From contig ONDA01000034.1 of the NCBI GenBank assembly GCA_900316475.1, positions 1 to 32,337 on the forward strand: a stretch of 32,337 nucleotides of DNA. Reading direction: 5' to 3'. A program made the translations under genes and the position numbers. Below are positions 7,834 through 15,252 of this stretch, one piece after another. Numbering within the stretch: the stretch's first letter is position 1; each line of letters opens with the position of its first letter. The DNA comes from an uncultured Prevotellaceae bacterium. GTDB taxonomy: Bacteria > Bacteroidota > Bacteroidia > Bacteroidales > Bacteroidaceae. Below the pieces are notes generated by a model. It did no database searches. It was not told the DNA's origin and worked only from the letters and a program-made list of their open reading frames with translations.

Positions 7834-7912
7834 AGGACGAAAATCTGCAAAAATTTCACAAAAAATCCGTCTAAGGAGAAATCTTTGTTAGATTTTTGCA
7901 GATTTTTGTCCT
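7834..7912 (-). terminator. 21-bp stem-loop downstream of aldA
   Basis: The arms 7834-7854 and 7892-7912 are inverted repeats with one mismatch (core AAAATCTGCAAAAAT), with a 37-base loop. It lies 33 bases past the aldA stop and is AT-rich with T-runs on the reverse strand, so it probably ends the aldA transcript. Confidence 0.45.
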
Positions 7913-7944
7913 AAAGAACGATTGGTCGGGAAGGCTTTAACGCT

Positions 7945-9387
7945 TTACATATCCTCGTAGGTGTCGAGGTAGGTAACGTGGGTGACGAGGTACTCCTCGA
8001 CGCCGTGCTTGCCGTCGGCACCGCCGATACCACTCTTCTTCACACCGGCATGGAAGCCCTGGATGGCCTCGAAATGCTCGCGGTTGATGTAGGTCTCGCC
8101 GAACTCCAGTTCGCGGCAGGCCTTCGTGGCGATGTTCAAATCCTTGGTGAAGATGCTGCTGGCCAGACCGTACTCGCAGTCGTTGGCCCAGTCAATCACC
8201 TGGTCGATGGTGTCGAACTCTACCAGCGGGATGACGGGACCGAAGGTCTCCTCGTGGATGATGTCCATGTCCTGACGGCAGTCGTCAAGGACGGTGGCAG
8301 CATAGAAGTAGCCCTTCTCGCCCACACGGTGGCCACCGCAGAGCAGCTTGGCACCCTGCTTGATGGCGCGCTCCACCTTCTCGGTAACGCTCTCCAAAGC
8401 GCGCTGCTCGACCAACGGGCCCATGTCGACGGTGGTGTCCTCGCAGGGGTCGCCCACCTTGACGGCCTTCATCTTCTCGACGAGAATCTTCGTGAATGCG
8501 GCCTTCACCTCCTTCTGTACGTAGACGCGCTCGGCGTTGTTGCAGATCTGGCCGTTGTTGCCGATGCGGCTGTCGACAATCCATTGTGCGGCACGCTCCA
8601 GGTCGGCGTCCTTGCAGACGATGGCCGGAGCCTTGCCACCAAGCTCAAGGCTAACCTTGGTGATGTTCTTTGAAGCAGCGGCCATGATGCTCTCGCCAGC
8701 ACTGACGGAGCCCGTGACGGAGACGATGTCAATCTTAGGACTTCCTGCCATCTCGTTGCCGATGACGGAGCCCTTGCCAGTGACGATGTTGATGACACCG
8801 GCGGGCAGTCCGCTCTCGTCGACGATCTTGGCGAACTCGGTGCAGTTCTCGGGCGTCAGCTGCGAGGGCTTGATGACGATAGTACAGCCAGCGATGAGGG
8901 CGGCACCGGCCTTACGGGCGATGAGGAAGAAGGGGAAGTTCCACGGCAGGATGCCGGCAACGACGCCGATAGGCTTCTTCGTCAGCAGGATGGTCTCGTT
9001 GGGACGGTCGCTGGGGATGATTTCGCCCTCGATATGGCGGGCGAAGGTGGCCATATATTCGAAGTAGGCAATGGTAGCCCCCACCTCGATAGAAGCCCAC
9101 GTGCGGGTCTTGCCCTGCTCGCGCATGATGATTTCAGTGAACTCCTGTTCGCGGGCCTTGATGCCTGCTGCAAACTTCAGCAGATACTGGGCACGCTCGA
9201 TGGCGGGCGTCTTGGCCCACGCCTTCTGGGCAGCACGGGCGGCGTCGAGTGCTCGGTTCACGTCCTCAATGGTGCCTTCCGGCTGGCGCGAGATGACCTC
9301 TTCGGTTGATGGGTTCAATACGTTAATCCACTGGCCGTTCGAACTATTGCAGAACTGGCCGTTAATGTACATTTGTAAGTCTTTCAT
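7945..9387 (-). CDS. aldA: NAD-dependent aldehyde dehydrogenase, AldA/lactaldehyde type
   Basis: 480 residues, the length of E. coli AldA (479), with close similarity along the whole protein. It oxidises L-lactaldehyde or glycolaldehyde to lactate or glycolate in the cytoplasm, which fits fucose and rhamnose use by gut Bacteroidota. Visible motifs: PWNFPF (149-154), cofactor lysine IKPS (Lys173), general base Glu248 in LELGGKAP, and nucleophile Cys282 in GQICNNAERV. The AldA-type C-terminus FGETYINREHFEAIQGFHAG and KSGIGGADGKHG is also present. It is a single-gene unit with its own promoter at 9435-9442 and hairpin after the stop. The exact substrate cannot be read from sequence. Confidence 0.93.
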   Translation of the reverse strand: MKDLQMYINGQFCNSSNGQWINVLNPSTEEVISRQPEGTIEDVNRALDAARAAQKAWAKTPAIERAQYLLKFAAGIKAREQEFTEIIMREQGKTRTWASIEVGATIAYFEYMATFARHIEGEIIPSDRPNETILLTKKPIGVVAGILPWNFPFFLIARKAGAALIAGCTIVIKPSQLTPENCTEFAKIVDESGLPAGVINIVTGKGSVIGNEMAGSPKIDIVSVTGSVSAGESIMAAASKNITKVSLELGGKAPAIVCKDADLERAAQWIVDSRIGNNGQICNNAERVYVQKEVKAAFTKILVEKMKAVKVGDPCEDTTVDMGPLVEQRALESVTEKVERAIKQGAKLLCGGHRVGEKGYFYAATVLDDCRQDMDIIHEETFGPVIPLVEFDTIDQVIDWANDCEYGLASSIFTKDLNIATKACRELEFGETYINREHFEAIQGFHAGVKKSGIGGADGKHGVEEYLVTHVTYLDTYEDM

Positions 9388-9434
9388 ACGTGTTGTTGTT
9401 TTAGGGTTTTAAGTTGTTTGTTTGTAGTTGGAAG

Positions 9435-9442
9435 CAAAGTTA
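9435..9442 (-). promoter_or_regulatory. Promoter -7 box for aldA
   Basis: The reverse strand reads TAACTTTG, 47 bases before the aldA ATG and right after the terminator of the dsbD-like gene. Confidence 0.65.
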
Positions 9443-9445
9443 CGT

Positions 9446-9484
9446 AAAAAAAACGGAACTGCAAACAACAGCTCCGTTTTTTTT
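9446..9484 (-). terminator. Rho-independent terminator of the pheS-dsbD operon
   Basis: Arms 9446-9461 and 9469-9484 (AAAAAAAACGGAACTG and its near-exact complement, one G-U pair in the reverse-strand RNA) enclose a 7-base loop and end in a run of eight U on the reverse strand. It lies 11 bases past the dsbD-like stop. Confidence 0.8.
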
Positions 9485-9495
9485 TGATATTTTTA

Positions 9496-11577
9496 TTATT
9501 TTTCGGATAGACTTAGGAACTTCAGGTATTCCTCGACGTCTTCGTTGTAGCCTCGGCTGCCTGTGAGAGGCTTCCCTGTGGCAGGGTCAAGGATGACGTA
9601 GAATGGCTGTGCATTGGCTCCGAACTTGTGGCTCTGCAGGTAGCTCCACTTGGCGCCGATGGTTCGCAGCGTCTTGGTCTGGCCGTTGGCGTCAGTCACC
9701 TCTAATGGTTCGGGCAGTGGCGTCTTGTCGTCGACAAAGAGCGATATGAGCACGAAGTCGTTGCGCAGACGGTCGGCCACACGCGGGTCGGTCCATACGG
9801 CAGCCTCCATCTTGCGGCAGTTGACGCAGCCGTAGCCTGTGAAGTCGATGAGTGCGGGCTTGCCTTCGGCACGGGCGGCGGCCATACCCAAGTCGTAGTC
9901 GGTGAAGCGGGCCTCTACCACCTTATTATTAAGGTTGAAGTCCTGGGTATTCATCGGCGGGGCAAAGGCACTGACAGCCTTGCAGGGGGCACCCCACAGT
10001 CCGGGTACCATATAAAGGGCGAAAGCCAGTGAGACGAGTCCACCCATGATGCAGACGACGGGCATGGGTTTATTGACATTGCCGCCAATCTCGTCCTCCT
10101 GGAACTTCAGCCAGCCGCAGAGGTAGGCTCCTAAGAGTGCGAAGATGACAATCCATAGCGAGAGGAATACCTCACGGTCCATCAGATGCCAGCCGTAAGC
10201 CAGGTCGGCTACGGAGAAGAACTTCAGGGCGAAAGCCAATTCGATGAAACCGAGAACCACCTTGATGGTCGTCATCCACGAACCGGATTTCGGTGCCTGT
10301 TTCAGCCACGAGGGGAACAGGGCAAACAACGTGAACGGCAGGGCCAGGGCTACGGCGAAGCCGAACATGCCGACGGCAGGAGCCAGCCAGTTGCCACTGG
10401 TAGTCGTCTCTACGAGCAACAGACCGATGATGGGTGCCGTACACGAGAACGAGACGAGCACCAGCGTGAAGGCCATGAGGAGAATTGAGAGTTGGGAATT
10501 GAGAGTTGAGAGTTTGGAGCCGGTCGACGCTTTGGCAGAGAACTCTTCACTCTTCTGATCCACCTTGTTGGCCCATGAGCCTGGCAGCTTGATTTCGAAC
10601 CATCCGAAGAAGCTGAGGGCAAAGACGACCAACAGCAGGAACAGGAAGATGTTGAACACGGCATTCGTCGACATGGCGTTCAGCGTGTCGCTGCCGAAGA
10701 GTGCCGTCACCAGCAGTCCCAGTCCTAAGTAGATGACGATAATGCTGACGCCGTAGGTCACGGCGTCGGTGATGGCTTTGCTTCTGTTGCTCTTGGCCCG
10801 CTTCAGGAAGAACGAAACGGTCATAGGGATGATAGGCCAGATGCAGGGCATACATACAGCCAACAGTCCACCGACGAAGCCCATCAGCAGGATATATAAT
10901 AAGGAGTGGTCGCTCAGCGGCTTGCTGCTCGAAAAGGCCTGGAGCTCGCTGATGACGGGGGACCATAAGTCTTCGCCTTCGGCTCCGGAATTAGAAATGA
11001 GAAGTGAGGAATGGGAAATGGTGTCGGCGGTCGCGGTATCGGTTACCGTAGCCTCTGCTCTCACGTCGGCATTTTTCATTTCTTCATTTTCATTTTTCAC
11101 TTCTCCTTTCTCACTTTTCACTTCGCCAGAGGCGGAAAGCTCCACCTGCGTCGGTGGCAAGCAACTCTGGTCATTGCAGGCACCGTATTCTAAATAGCAG
11201 TCGATGTCGTACTTGGGCTTGGTGAAGCGTATTTTCTGCACAAAGGTGACCTGATGCTCGAAGTACTTCAGTTCCATACCGAACATCTCGTCATACTTCT
11301 TGATGACGTTGCCCTTTGGCGTCAGTTTGCCAACCTTCTCAGCACCATCCATCTTCACCACGTTGAAGGTCGCCTCAATGGGGCCGTCCTGGCCTAAGTC
11401 CGTAGAATAGACGTGCCACCCCTGGTCAATCGTCGCAGTAAAGACAATCTCTGCCTCGGCATTCTTTCCAGTCTTCAGCTCCGACTTGAAATGCACGGGG
11501 TCTTGCATCTGCGCCTGCATCGTCAGTACGGTGGCCAGCAGCAGGATGGTAAGCAGTATGCGTTGTGTTGGCTTCAT
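9496..11577 (-). CDS. DsbD-family thiol:disulfide interchange protein
   Basis: 693 residues. A signal peptide ends near QAQ (23). An N-terminal DsbD alpha-type domain follows with CNDQSC (Cys134, Cys139). The central membrane domain has about eight helices with CMPC (Cys242, Cys245) and SCTAP (Cys379), and the C-terminal thioredoxin-like domain has GYGCVNC (Cys584, Cys587). It should carry electrons from cytoplasmic thioredoxin across the membrane to periplasmic disulfide and cytochrome-maturation partners. Three loops (about 154-172, 188-197, 352-365) are encoded by AT-rich microrepeats that look inserted in frame. It starts 4 bases after the pheS stop, so the two form an operon. Confidence 0.9.
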   Translation of the reverse strand: MKPTQRILLTILLLATVLTMQAQMQDPVHFKSELKTGKNAEAEIVFTATIDQGWHVYSTDLGQDGPIEATFNVVKMDGAEKVGKLTPKGNVIKKYDEMFGMELKYFEHQVTFVQKIRFTKPKYDIDCYLEYGACNDQSCLPPTQVELSASGEVKSEKGEVKNENEEMKNADVRAEATVTDTATADTISHSSLLISNSGAEGEDLWSPVISELQAFSSSKPLSDHSLLYILLMGFVGGLLAVCMPCIWPIIPMTVSFFLKRAKSNRSKAITDAVTYGVSIIVIYLGLGLLVTALFGSDTLNAMSTNAVFNIFLFLLLVVFALSFFGWFEIKLPGSWANKVDQKSEEFSAKASTGSKLSTLNSQLSILLMAFTLVLVSFSCTAPIIGLLLVETTTSGNWLAPAVGMFGFAVALALPFTLFALFPSWLKQAPKSGSWMTTIKVVLGFIELAFALKFFSVADLAYGWHLMDREVFLSLWIVIFALLGAYLCGWLKFQEDEIGGNVNKPMPVVCIMGGLVSLAFALYMVPGLWGAPCKAVSAFAPPMNTQDFNLNNKVVEARFTDYDLGMAAARAEGKPALIDFTGYGCVNCRKMEAAVWTDPRVADRLRNDFVLISLFVDDKTPLPEPLEVTDANGQTKTLRTIGAKWSYLQSHKFGANAQPFYVILDPATGKPLTGSRGYNEDVEEYLKFLSLSEK
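10482..10514. repeat. Microrepeat inside the dsbD-like gene (loop 1)
   Basis: Direct units of GAATTGAGAGTT / GGAATTGAGAGTTGAGAG in tandem. On the coding strand this gives the serine/leucine-rich loop STLNSQLSIL between membrane helices. The same kind of word occurs between genes in this window. Confidence 0.55.
10990..11123. repeat. Microrepeats inside the dsbD-like gene (loops 2 and 3)
   Basis: Two clusters of degenerate ~10-base units: 10990-11020 (GAAATGAGAAGTGAGGAATG) and 11073-11123 (TTTTCATTTCTTCATTTTCA and TTTCTCACTTTTCACTTC). They encode SHSSLLISNS and KSEKGEVKNENEEMKNADV in the link between the alpha-type domain and the first membrane helix, a place that tolerates insertion. Confidence 0.5.
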
Positions 11578-11581
11578 ACGG

Positions 11582-12640
11582 TTAGTCGGCGGCCTCGAAC
11601 TCCTCTAAGAAGCGCATGTCGTTCTCGGAGAACAGACGCAGGTCGTTGACGCGGTATTTCAGATTGGTGATGCGCTCAACACCCATGCCGAAGGCATAGC
11701 CGGAGTAGACTTTCGAGTTGATGCCGCACTGTTCGAGGACGTTGGGGTCTACCATACCGCAGCCTAAAATCTCCACCCAACCGGTGTGCTTGCAGAAGCC
11801 GCAACCCTCGCCGCCGCAGATGAAGCACGAGATGTCCATCTCTGCCGAAGGCTCGGTGAACGGGAAGTAAGAGGGGCGCAGACGAATCTTCGTGTCGGCA
11901 CCGAACATCTCCTTGGCAAACGACAGCAGTACCTGTTTCAGGTCGGTGAACGATACGTTCTTGTCGATATACAGACCTTCTACCTGGTGGAAGAAGCAGT
12001 GGGCACGGGCGGTGATGGCCTCGTTGCGATAGACGCGGCCGGGGCAGATAACGCGGATGGGGGCGGTCAACTGGCCGTTCTCGTCGTGCATCTGTTCCAT
12101 GACGCGAGCCTGGACGCTGCTGGTGTGTGAGCGCAGCAGGATGTTCTTCGTCACGTCATTGGGGTGCTGGCTCACGAAGAACGTGTCCTGCATGTCGCGG
12201 GCGGGGTGGTCGGCGGCGAAGTTCATCTTCGTGAACACGTGGAGGTCGTCCTCCACCTCGGGACCGTCGGCCAGTACGAAGCCCATGCGCGAGAAGATGT
12301 CGATAATCTCGTTCGTCACAATAGTCAGCGGGTGGCGCGTACCTAATTTAATAGGGTAGGGGGTGCGCGTCAGGTCCATCAGCTCGTTGCCGGTCTCCTG
12401 ACTTTCGCACGCCTCGCGTAGCTGGTTGATGCGCTCGGTAGCCATCTGTTTCAGCTCATTAATCTTCATGCCGACGGTCTTCTTCTCGTCGGCAGCCACG
12501 TTACGGAAATCATTCATAAGGGCTGTTATCTCGCCCTTCTTGCTGAGGTATTTCAGACGAAGCTGTTCCACTTCCTCTGCGTTCTTCGCACTCAGCGTCT
12601 GTACTTCTTTCAGAAGTTCATCTATCTTGTCTAAAATCAT
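11582..12640 (-). CDS. pheS: Phenylalanyl-tRNA synthetase alpha subunit
   Basis: 352 residues. It charges tRNA-Phe together with PheT, which is not in the window. The N-terminal coiled-coil arm (about 1-85) precedes the class II catalytic core with RTPYPIKLGTRHPL, HPARDMQDTFF, LLRSHTSSVQ, RPSYFPFTEPSAEMD and the final GFAFGMGVERI-like YAFGMGVERITNLKY. A CxxC-x-C-type cluster (CFICGGEGCGFCKHTGW) lies in the core, as in many PheS. I chose the ATG at 12640: a longer frame starts with TTG at 12673, but that codon overlaps the promoter -7 box. First gene of the operon with the dsbD-like gene. Confidence 0.95.
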   Translation of the reverse strand: MILDKIDELLKEVQTLSAKNAEEVEQLRLKYLSKKGEITALMNDFRNVAADEKKTVGMKINELKQMATERINQLREACESQETGNELMDLTRTPYPIKLGTRHPLTIVTNEIIDIFSRMGFVLADGPEVEDDLHVFTKMNFAADHPARDMQDTFFVSQHPNDVTKNILLRSHTSSVQARVMEQMHDENGQLTAPIRVICPGRVYRNEAITARAHCFFHQVEGLYIDKNVSFTDLKQVLLSFAKEMFGADTKIRLRPSYFPFTEPSAEMDISCFICGGEGCGFCKHTGWVEILGCGMVDPNVLEQCGINSKVYSGYAFGMGVERITNLKYRVNDLRLFSENDMRFLEEFEAAD

Positions 12641-12670
12641 AGTCTTGATGTAAAATTGCAATTTCGGCTG

Positions 12671-12678
12671 CAAAGGTA
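12671..12678 (-). promoter_or_regulatory. Promoter -7 box for pheS
   Basis: The reverse strand reads TACCTTTGC, the commonest strong form of the Bacteroidota box, 31 bases upstream of the pheS ATG. Confidence 0.75.
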
Positions 12679-12719
12679 CAAAAAAAATAAGAATAAAGAA
12701 TTGAATTAAGAATTATTTT

Positions 12720-12727
12720 GTAACTTT
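12720..12727 (+). promoter_or_regulatory. Possible plus-strand promoter box into the gene-free stretch
   Basis: GTAACTTTGG matches TAnnTTTG, with a TTG near 12701. It faces the structured element at 12781-12840. No plus-strand gene follows for more than 1.4 kb, so any product would be a small RNA. Confidence 0.3.
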
Positions 12728-12780
12728 GGATAAAATCGCAAACCTTTTGTAAATAAAGGCAGTCCCAAGGATTGAGAAAA

Positions 12781-12840
12781 ATCGGGGTTCTTGCTTAGGC
12801 AAGCGGCAAAGCCGAGCGACGAACTGGCAACGGTTCTTGC
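12781..12840. repeat. Three-hairpin structured element, copy A
   Basis: Starting ATCGGGGTTCTTGC, it folds as three neighbouring hairpins: CTTGC/GCAAG (12790-12794 with 12799-12803), CGGC-AAA-GCCG (12804-12814), and GAAC/GTTC (12821-12824 with 12833-12836, plus one wobble). Copy B at 20804-20865 has the same layout with different stem bases that still pair. The 340-base gene-free stretch 12641-12980 otherwise holds only the promoters noted here and further GAGC/GCTC hairpins near 12891-12906. Confidence 0.6.
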
Positions 12841-12946
12841 TACCGAAGGGACGCAAAAACTCCCGACTCAGAGCCACCAGCCTGTTTCCGCTCGAGCTTT
12901 GCTCGCTTGTTCCCGAAGGGTCTCAAGAATGACTCATTGTCGGGGG

Positions 12947-12954
12947 CAAAGGTA
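12947..12954 (-). promoter_or_regulatory. Orphan promoter box facing copy A
   Basis: The reverse strand reads TACCTTTGCCC. It lies 26 bases beyond the GNAT stop and points through the structured region toward pheS, with no ORF in the ~300 bases between. A candidate small-RNA promoter. Confidence 0.35.
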
Positions 12955-12980
12955 ATGCTTTTATTTGAAACGACCAAATA

Positions 12981-13598
12981 TCAAATAGAATTTTTACGGG
13001 GTTGCAAGTCCATGAGGTCGAAATACATGAGTCGAGTTGCTTGAGGAACAATTGCTTTGTCCTTACGTGTACTCTTTGATTCTTCTTCCTCTGATGGGAA
13101 TAAGTAAGTAAAGCCGTTCTTTTCATAGTAGGCTAATGTGTCTGTTGCATTACGAGCATCGACTATCAGGAAACGATAACCAGTCTTGCCACCAGAACCC
13201 AACCATCGTTTAATAAAGCTCATAAGGGCTGTGCCAATGCCTTGGTGTGCCATTGCCTTATTGACTGCCAATCGTCCTATCAAGATGCCTGGATAGCGTT
13301 TGAGACGTTTCTCGCTGAGGTCATTTTCCTCACGGAACACCTCTTGCTTACGATTGGAAAGGTCTGTCATGCGCAGACTGTCGTTTGAAACAGAGAAAGC
13401 ACACGCAATCTGTTGTGGATTGCTATTGGAACGGAACACATAGGAACGACTTACCATCCGACGCGTATATCCAACAACATCTTTCTGGAAGTACTCATCA
13501 AGGTCATCTATACCACAAGAAAAATGCTCGCACTCAGCGAGCACTTCTTCCGTCAATTCTGTGAACATAAAACCGTTCAAAAGTTCTTCAACTGTCAT
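12981..13598 (-). CDS. GNAT-family acetyltransferase, probable toxin of a toxin-antitoxin pair
   Basis: 205 residues. The GNAT core is visible: ILIGRLAVNKAMAHQGIGTA with the acetyl-CoA-binding Q/R-x-x-G-x-G/A turn (HQGIGTAL), and a late motif B region DARNATDTLAYYEKNGF. The early CEHFSCGIDDLDEYF segment is typical of TacT/AtaT-like GNAT toxins, which acetylate charged tRNAs. Its ATG overlaps the stop of the upstream 55-residue ORF in an ATGA, as expected for a coupled antitoxin-toxin operon. An ordinary acetyltransferase role cannot be excluded. It is divergent from the methyltransferase operon. Confidence 0.8.
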   Translation of the reverse strand: MTVEELLNGFMFTELTEEVLAECEHFSCGIDDLDEYFQKDVVGYTRRMVSRSYVFRSNSNPQQIACAFSVSNDSLRMTDLSNRKQEVFREENDLSEKRLKRYPGILIGRLAVNKAMAHQGIGTALMSFIKRWLGSGGKTGYRFLIVDARNATDTLAYYEKNGFTYLFPSEEEESKSTRKDKAIVPQATRLMYFDLMDLQPRKNSI

Positions 13599-13762
13599 AG
13601 CGGCATTCCCGACCTTTTCATCATTTCAATATAAGCACGCTCTTCTTTCTCGTTAAATATAACGATATTGCGTGGGTTGCGCTCACGCTCTTCTGCACGC
13701 TCTATGAATGCCCTTGCGGCTTCACCGTGCAATGTTGGGATAATCTTTACTGGTGTTGCCAT
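13595..13762 (-). CDS. Small protein upstream of the GNAT gene, probable antitoxin
   Basis: 55 residues, starting MATPVKIIPTLHGEAARAFI and continuing through ERERNPRNIVIFNEKEERAY to MKRSGMPL. It overlaps the GNAT start by four bases (ATGA) and has a promoter box 29 bases upstream. The small size, charge and tight coupling to a GNAT gene are those of type II antitoxins. I do not see a clear ribbon-helix-helix DUF1778 pattern, so the family is unassigned. Confidence 0.6.
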   Translation of the reverse strand: MATPVKIIPTLHGEAARAFIERAEERERNPRNIVIFNEKEERAYIEMMKRSGMPL

Positions 13763-13790
13763 ATTATTATTTCCTTTTGCTTTTCGATGG

Positions 13791-13798
13791 CAAAATTA
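13791..13798 (-). promoter_or_regulatory. Promoter -7 box for the antitoxin-GNAT operon
   Basis: The reverse strand reads TAATTTTG, matching TAnnTTTG, 29 bases before the antitoxin ATG. Confidence 0.55.
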
Positions 13799-13872
13799 CA
13801 GTAAAATCCTCAATTTTGCAACTATTTTTGCATTTTTCTTCCACCGAATGCATTACTTTGCCAAATTATCAC

Positions 13873-13880
13873 TATATTTG
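13873..13880 (+). promoter_or_regulatory. Promoter -7 box for the methyltransferase-nuclease operon
   Basis: TATATTTG with TTTG at about 13857-13860 as the -33 element. It is divergent from the GNAT operon promoter about 75 bases away. The transcript would have a leader of some 340 bases to the methyltransferase ATG, containing the inverted repeats listed next. Confidence 0.5.
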
Positions 13881-13986
13881 CAGCGGCTTGTGCGGCATAT
13901 AGGCGCATTGCCAAGGCAGCACAGCGATGTCTGCCAAGAATGATTTTCGTGGGAAATTAGCATACATTTGCTATTTATTCGAAAGA

Positions 13987-14106
13987 ACGTCCTTGAAGTT
14001 TGGCCACAGATAGACGTGATAGATTGAATAGAGAGCAGATGTCCATGTATACGTGGATGTCTGACTTGTCTATCTATCACGGGTCAGGCCAAACACCCAA
14101 GGACGT
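13987..14106. repeat. 120-bp imperfect palindrome in the methyltransferase leader
   Basis: The two halves are inverted copies with small gaps, centred on GTATAC at 14047-14052. Matching blocks are ACGTCCTTG and TTTGGCC (13987-14005) with GGCCAAA and CAAGGACGT (14087-14106), and GTGATAGAT (14015-14024) with ATCTATCAC (14072-14080). In RNA this would be a long hairpin; in DNA a cruciform. Confidence 0.6.
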
Positions 14107-14128
14107 GGACGAGGAAGATTGTCCACGT
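14103..14128. repeat. 8-bp perfect hairpin in the methyltransferase leader
   Basis: ACGTGGAC (14103-14110) pairs with GTCCACGT (14121-14128) around a 10-base loop. The left arm overlaps the end of the 120-bp palindrome, so the two structures exclude each other, as in an attenuator. Confidence 0.45.
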
Positions 14129-14172
14129 TCTTTGTGTTCTATAGCGAACCATCGGGTGCCTGGCCTGACTGT

Positions 14173-14219
14173 ACGTTTCTTTTTGATACAACCCACTGCT
14201 ATTTTGCAAAAAGAAACGT
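14173..14219. repeat. 13-bp perfect inverted repeat just before the methyltransferase start
   Basis: ACGTTTCTTTTTG (14173-14185) and its exact complement (14207-14219) flank 21 bases and end 10 bases before the ATG at 14230. The hairpin could block initiation or, through the T-run, act as an early terminator. A second inverted pair, GTCAGGCCA near 14083 and TGGCCTGAC near 14161, links this part to the palindrome. Confidence 0.5.
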
Positions 14220-14229
14220 GCAACGACTT

Positions 14230-15252
14230 ATGGTTAAACGTACAGAAAGGCTGCAAGGCAGCAAGGAACGGCGTGACGATGAGTACTACACGCTGTTTCA
14301 GGATATAGCTGATGAACTTAGCCCTTATGCGCCACAGCTGAGGGGTAAGCGAATCCTTTGCCCATGCGACTGGAATGAGAGTTACGACGAGGAGGTTGTC
14401 TATAAGGCAGAAGGATATGTGATAAACCGTGACCTCTTCATCCAAGGTGGTATTGTCAAGAACGATGCTGTCACCAAAACTACGGCGAAGATTGAGAAGC
14501 CGATGGACTTGGTGAAGAATCAGTTCGTCTATTTCCTGTTAGGAAAGGCTGAGGATTGGGGAATCCTCTCCATCAGCGTCTGTGGCTATAATCCAAAGAA
14601 TGGTAAAGGCATCCGCTTCCAAGATGTTGACTATAGCTGCTACGATGTGATAATCACCAATCCTCCATTCAGCATATTCGACAAGTTCATCGATATTCTG
14701 GTTAGTAATGGGAAACTATTTCTCGTCATTGGCCCTCAGACTGCTCCGACGGAAAAGAGCATCATCCGCCATTTCCAGCAAGGCAATATCCGTATAGGCT
14801 ATCATTATCATCTGAGTGGTTTCATGAGACCAGACGGCACAATATTGCCAAAACAGCACAATACACCAAGAAGTAGCCTGTGGTACACCAACATGCAAGT
14901 GGATATCAAAACAAAAGAGATAATACTCTCCGCCTCCTACTATGACAATCCAGAGAATTACCCCAAATATGTGAACTATGATGCCATTGAGGTAGGCACA
15001 GTAGCAGATATTCCAGAAGACTACTATGGAGAAATGGGCGTACCTATTACCTTTATGCAGAAATATAATCCCAAGCAGTTTGAGATTATTGGCTCAAGTA
15101 TGCAACTGGGTAAACCTATTAAAGATTGTGTGGAGCCGGATGCTACTTATGAAAAAGGTGGAACACGTTTCTATTTAGCATTAGGCAATAAGCACTATCG
15201 CCGACTATGGGATAGAATAGTCATCAAACGAATCAAGGAGGAAAGCCAATGA
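14230..15252 (+). CDS. EcoRI-family adenine-specific DNA methyltransferase
   Basis: From the ATG at 14230 the protein is 340 residues, near M.EcoRI (326). The frame is open back to an ATG at 14119, but those 37 residues would be coded by the leader inverted repeats, so I prefer the later start. The catalytic motif IV is TNPPF (NPPF at 144-147), and ILCPCDWNESYDEE (42-55) is the probable AdoMet-binding region. LFLVIGPQTAPTEKSI and SSLWYTNM follow the EcoRI_methylase family pattern. It should transfer a methyl group from AdoMet to N6 of adenine in a specific site. Its stop overlaps the next gene's start (ATGA at 15249-15252), so methylase and nuclease are coupled. Base composition is AT-richer than the core genes around it. 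Confidence 0.85.
   Translation: MVKRTERLQGSKERRDDEYYTLFQDIADELSPYAPQLRGKRILCPCDWNESYDEEVVYKAEGYVINRDLFIQGGIVKNDAVTKTTAKIEKPMDLVKNQFVYFLLGKAEDWGILSISVCGYNPKNGKGIRFQDVDYSCYDVIITNPPFSIFDKFIDILVSNGKLFLVIGPQTAPTEKSIIRHFQQGNIRIGYHYHLSGFMRPDGTILPKQHNTPRSSLWYTNMQVDIKTKEIILSASYYDNPENYPKYVNYDAIEVGTVADIPEDYYGEMGVPITFMQKYNPKQFEIIGSSMQLGKPIKDCVEPDATYEKGGTRFYLALGNKHYRRLWDRIVIKRIKEESQ

Noticed and set aside
7978-8673. 231-residue open frame antisense to aldA
   Set aside because: A Leu/Val/Asp-rich shadow of a highly conserved gene, with no independent support.
12641-12673. Upstream TTG start for pheS
   Set aside because: The codon lies inside the TACCTTTG promoter box, and PheS proteins begin at the MILDKIDELL-type start at 12640.
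13987-14219. Retron-like or type III antitoxin RNA upstream of the methyltransferase
   Set aside because: There is no reverse transcriptase in the window and no tandem pseudoknot repeats; inverted repeats alone do not support either.
14119-14229. Longer start for the methyltransferase adding 37 residues
   Set aside because: The extension is coded by the inverted repeats of the leader and goes beyond the family length. Not fully excluded.
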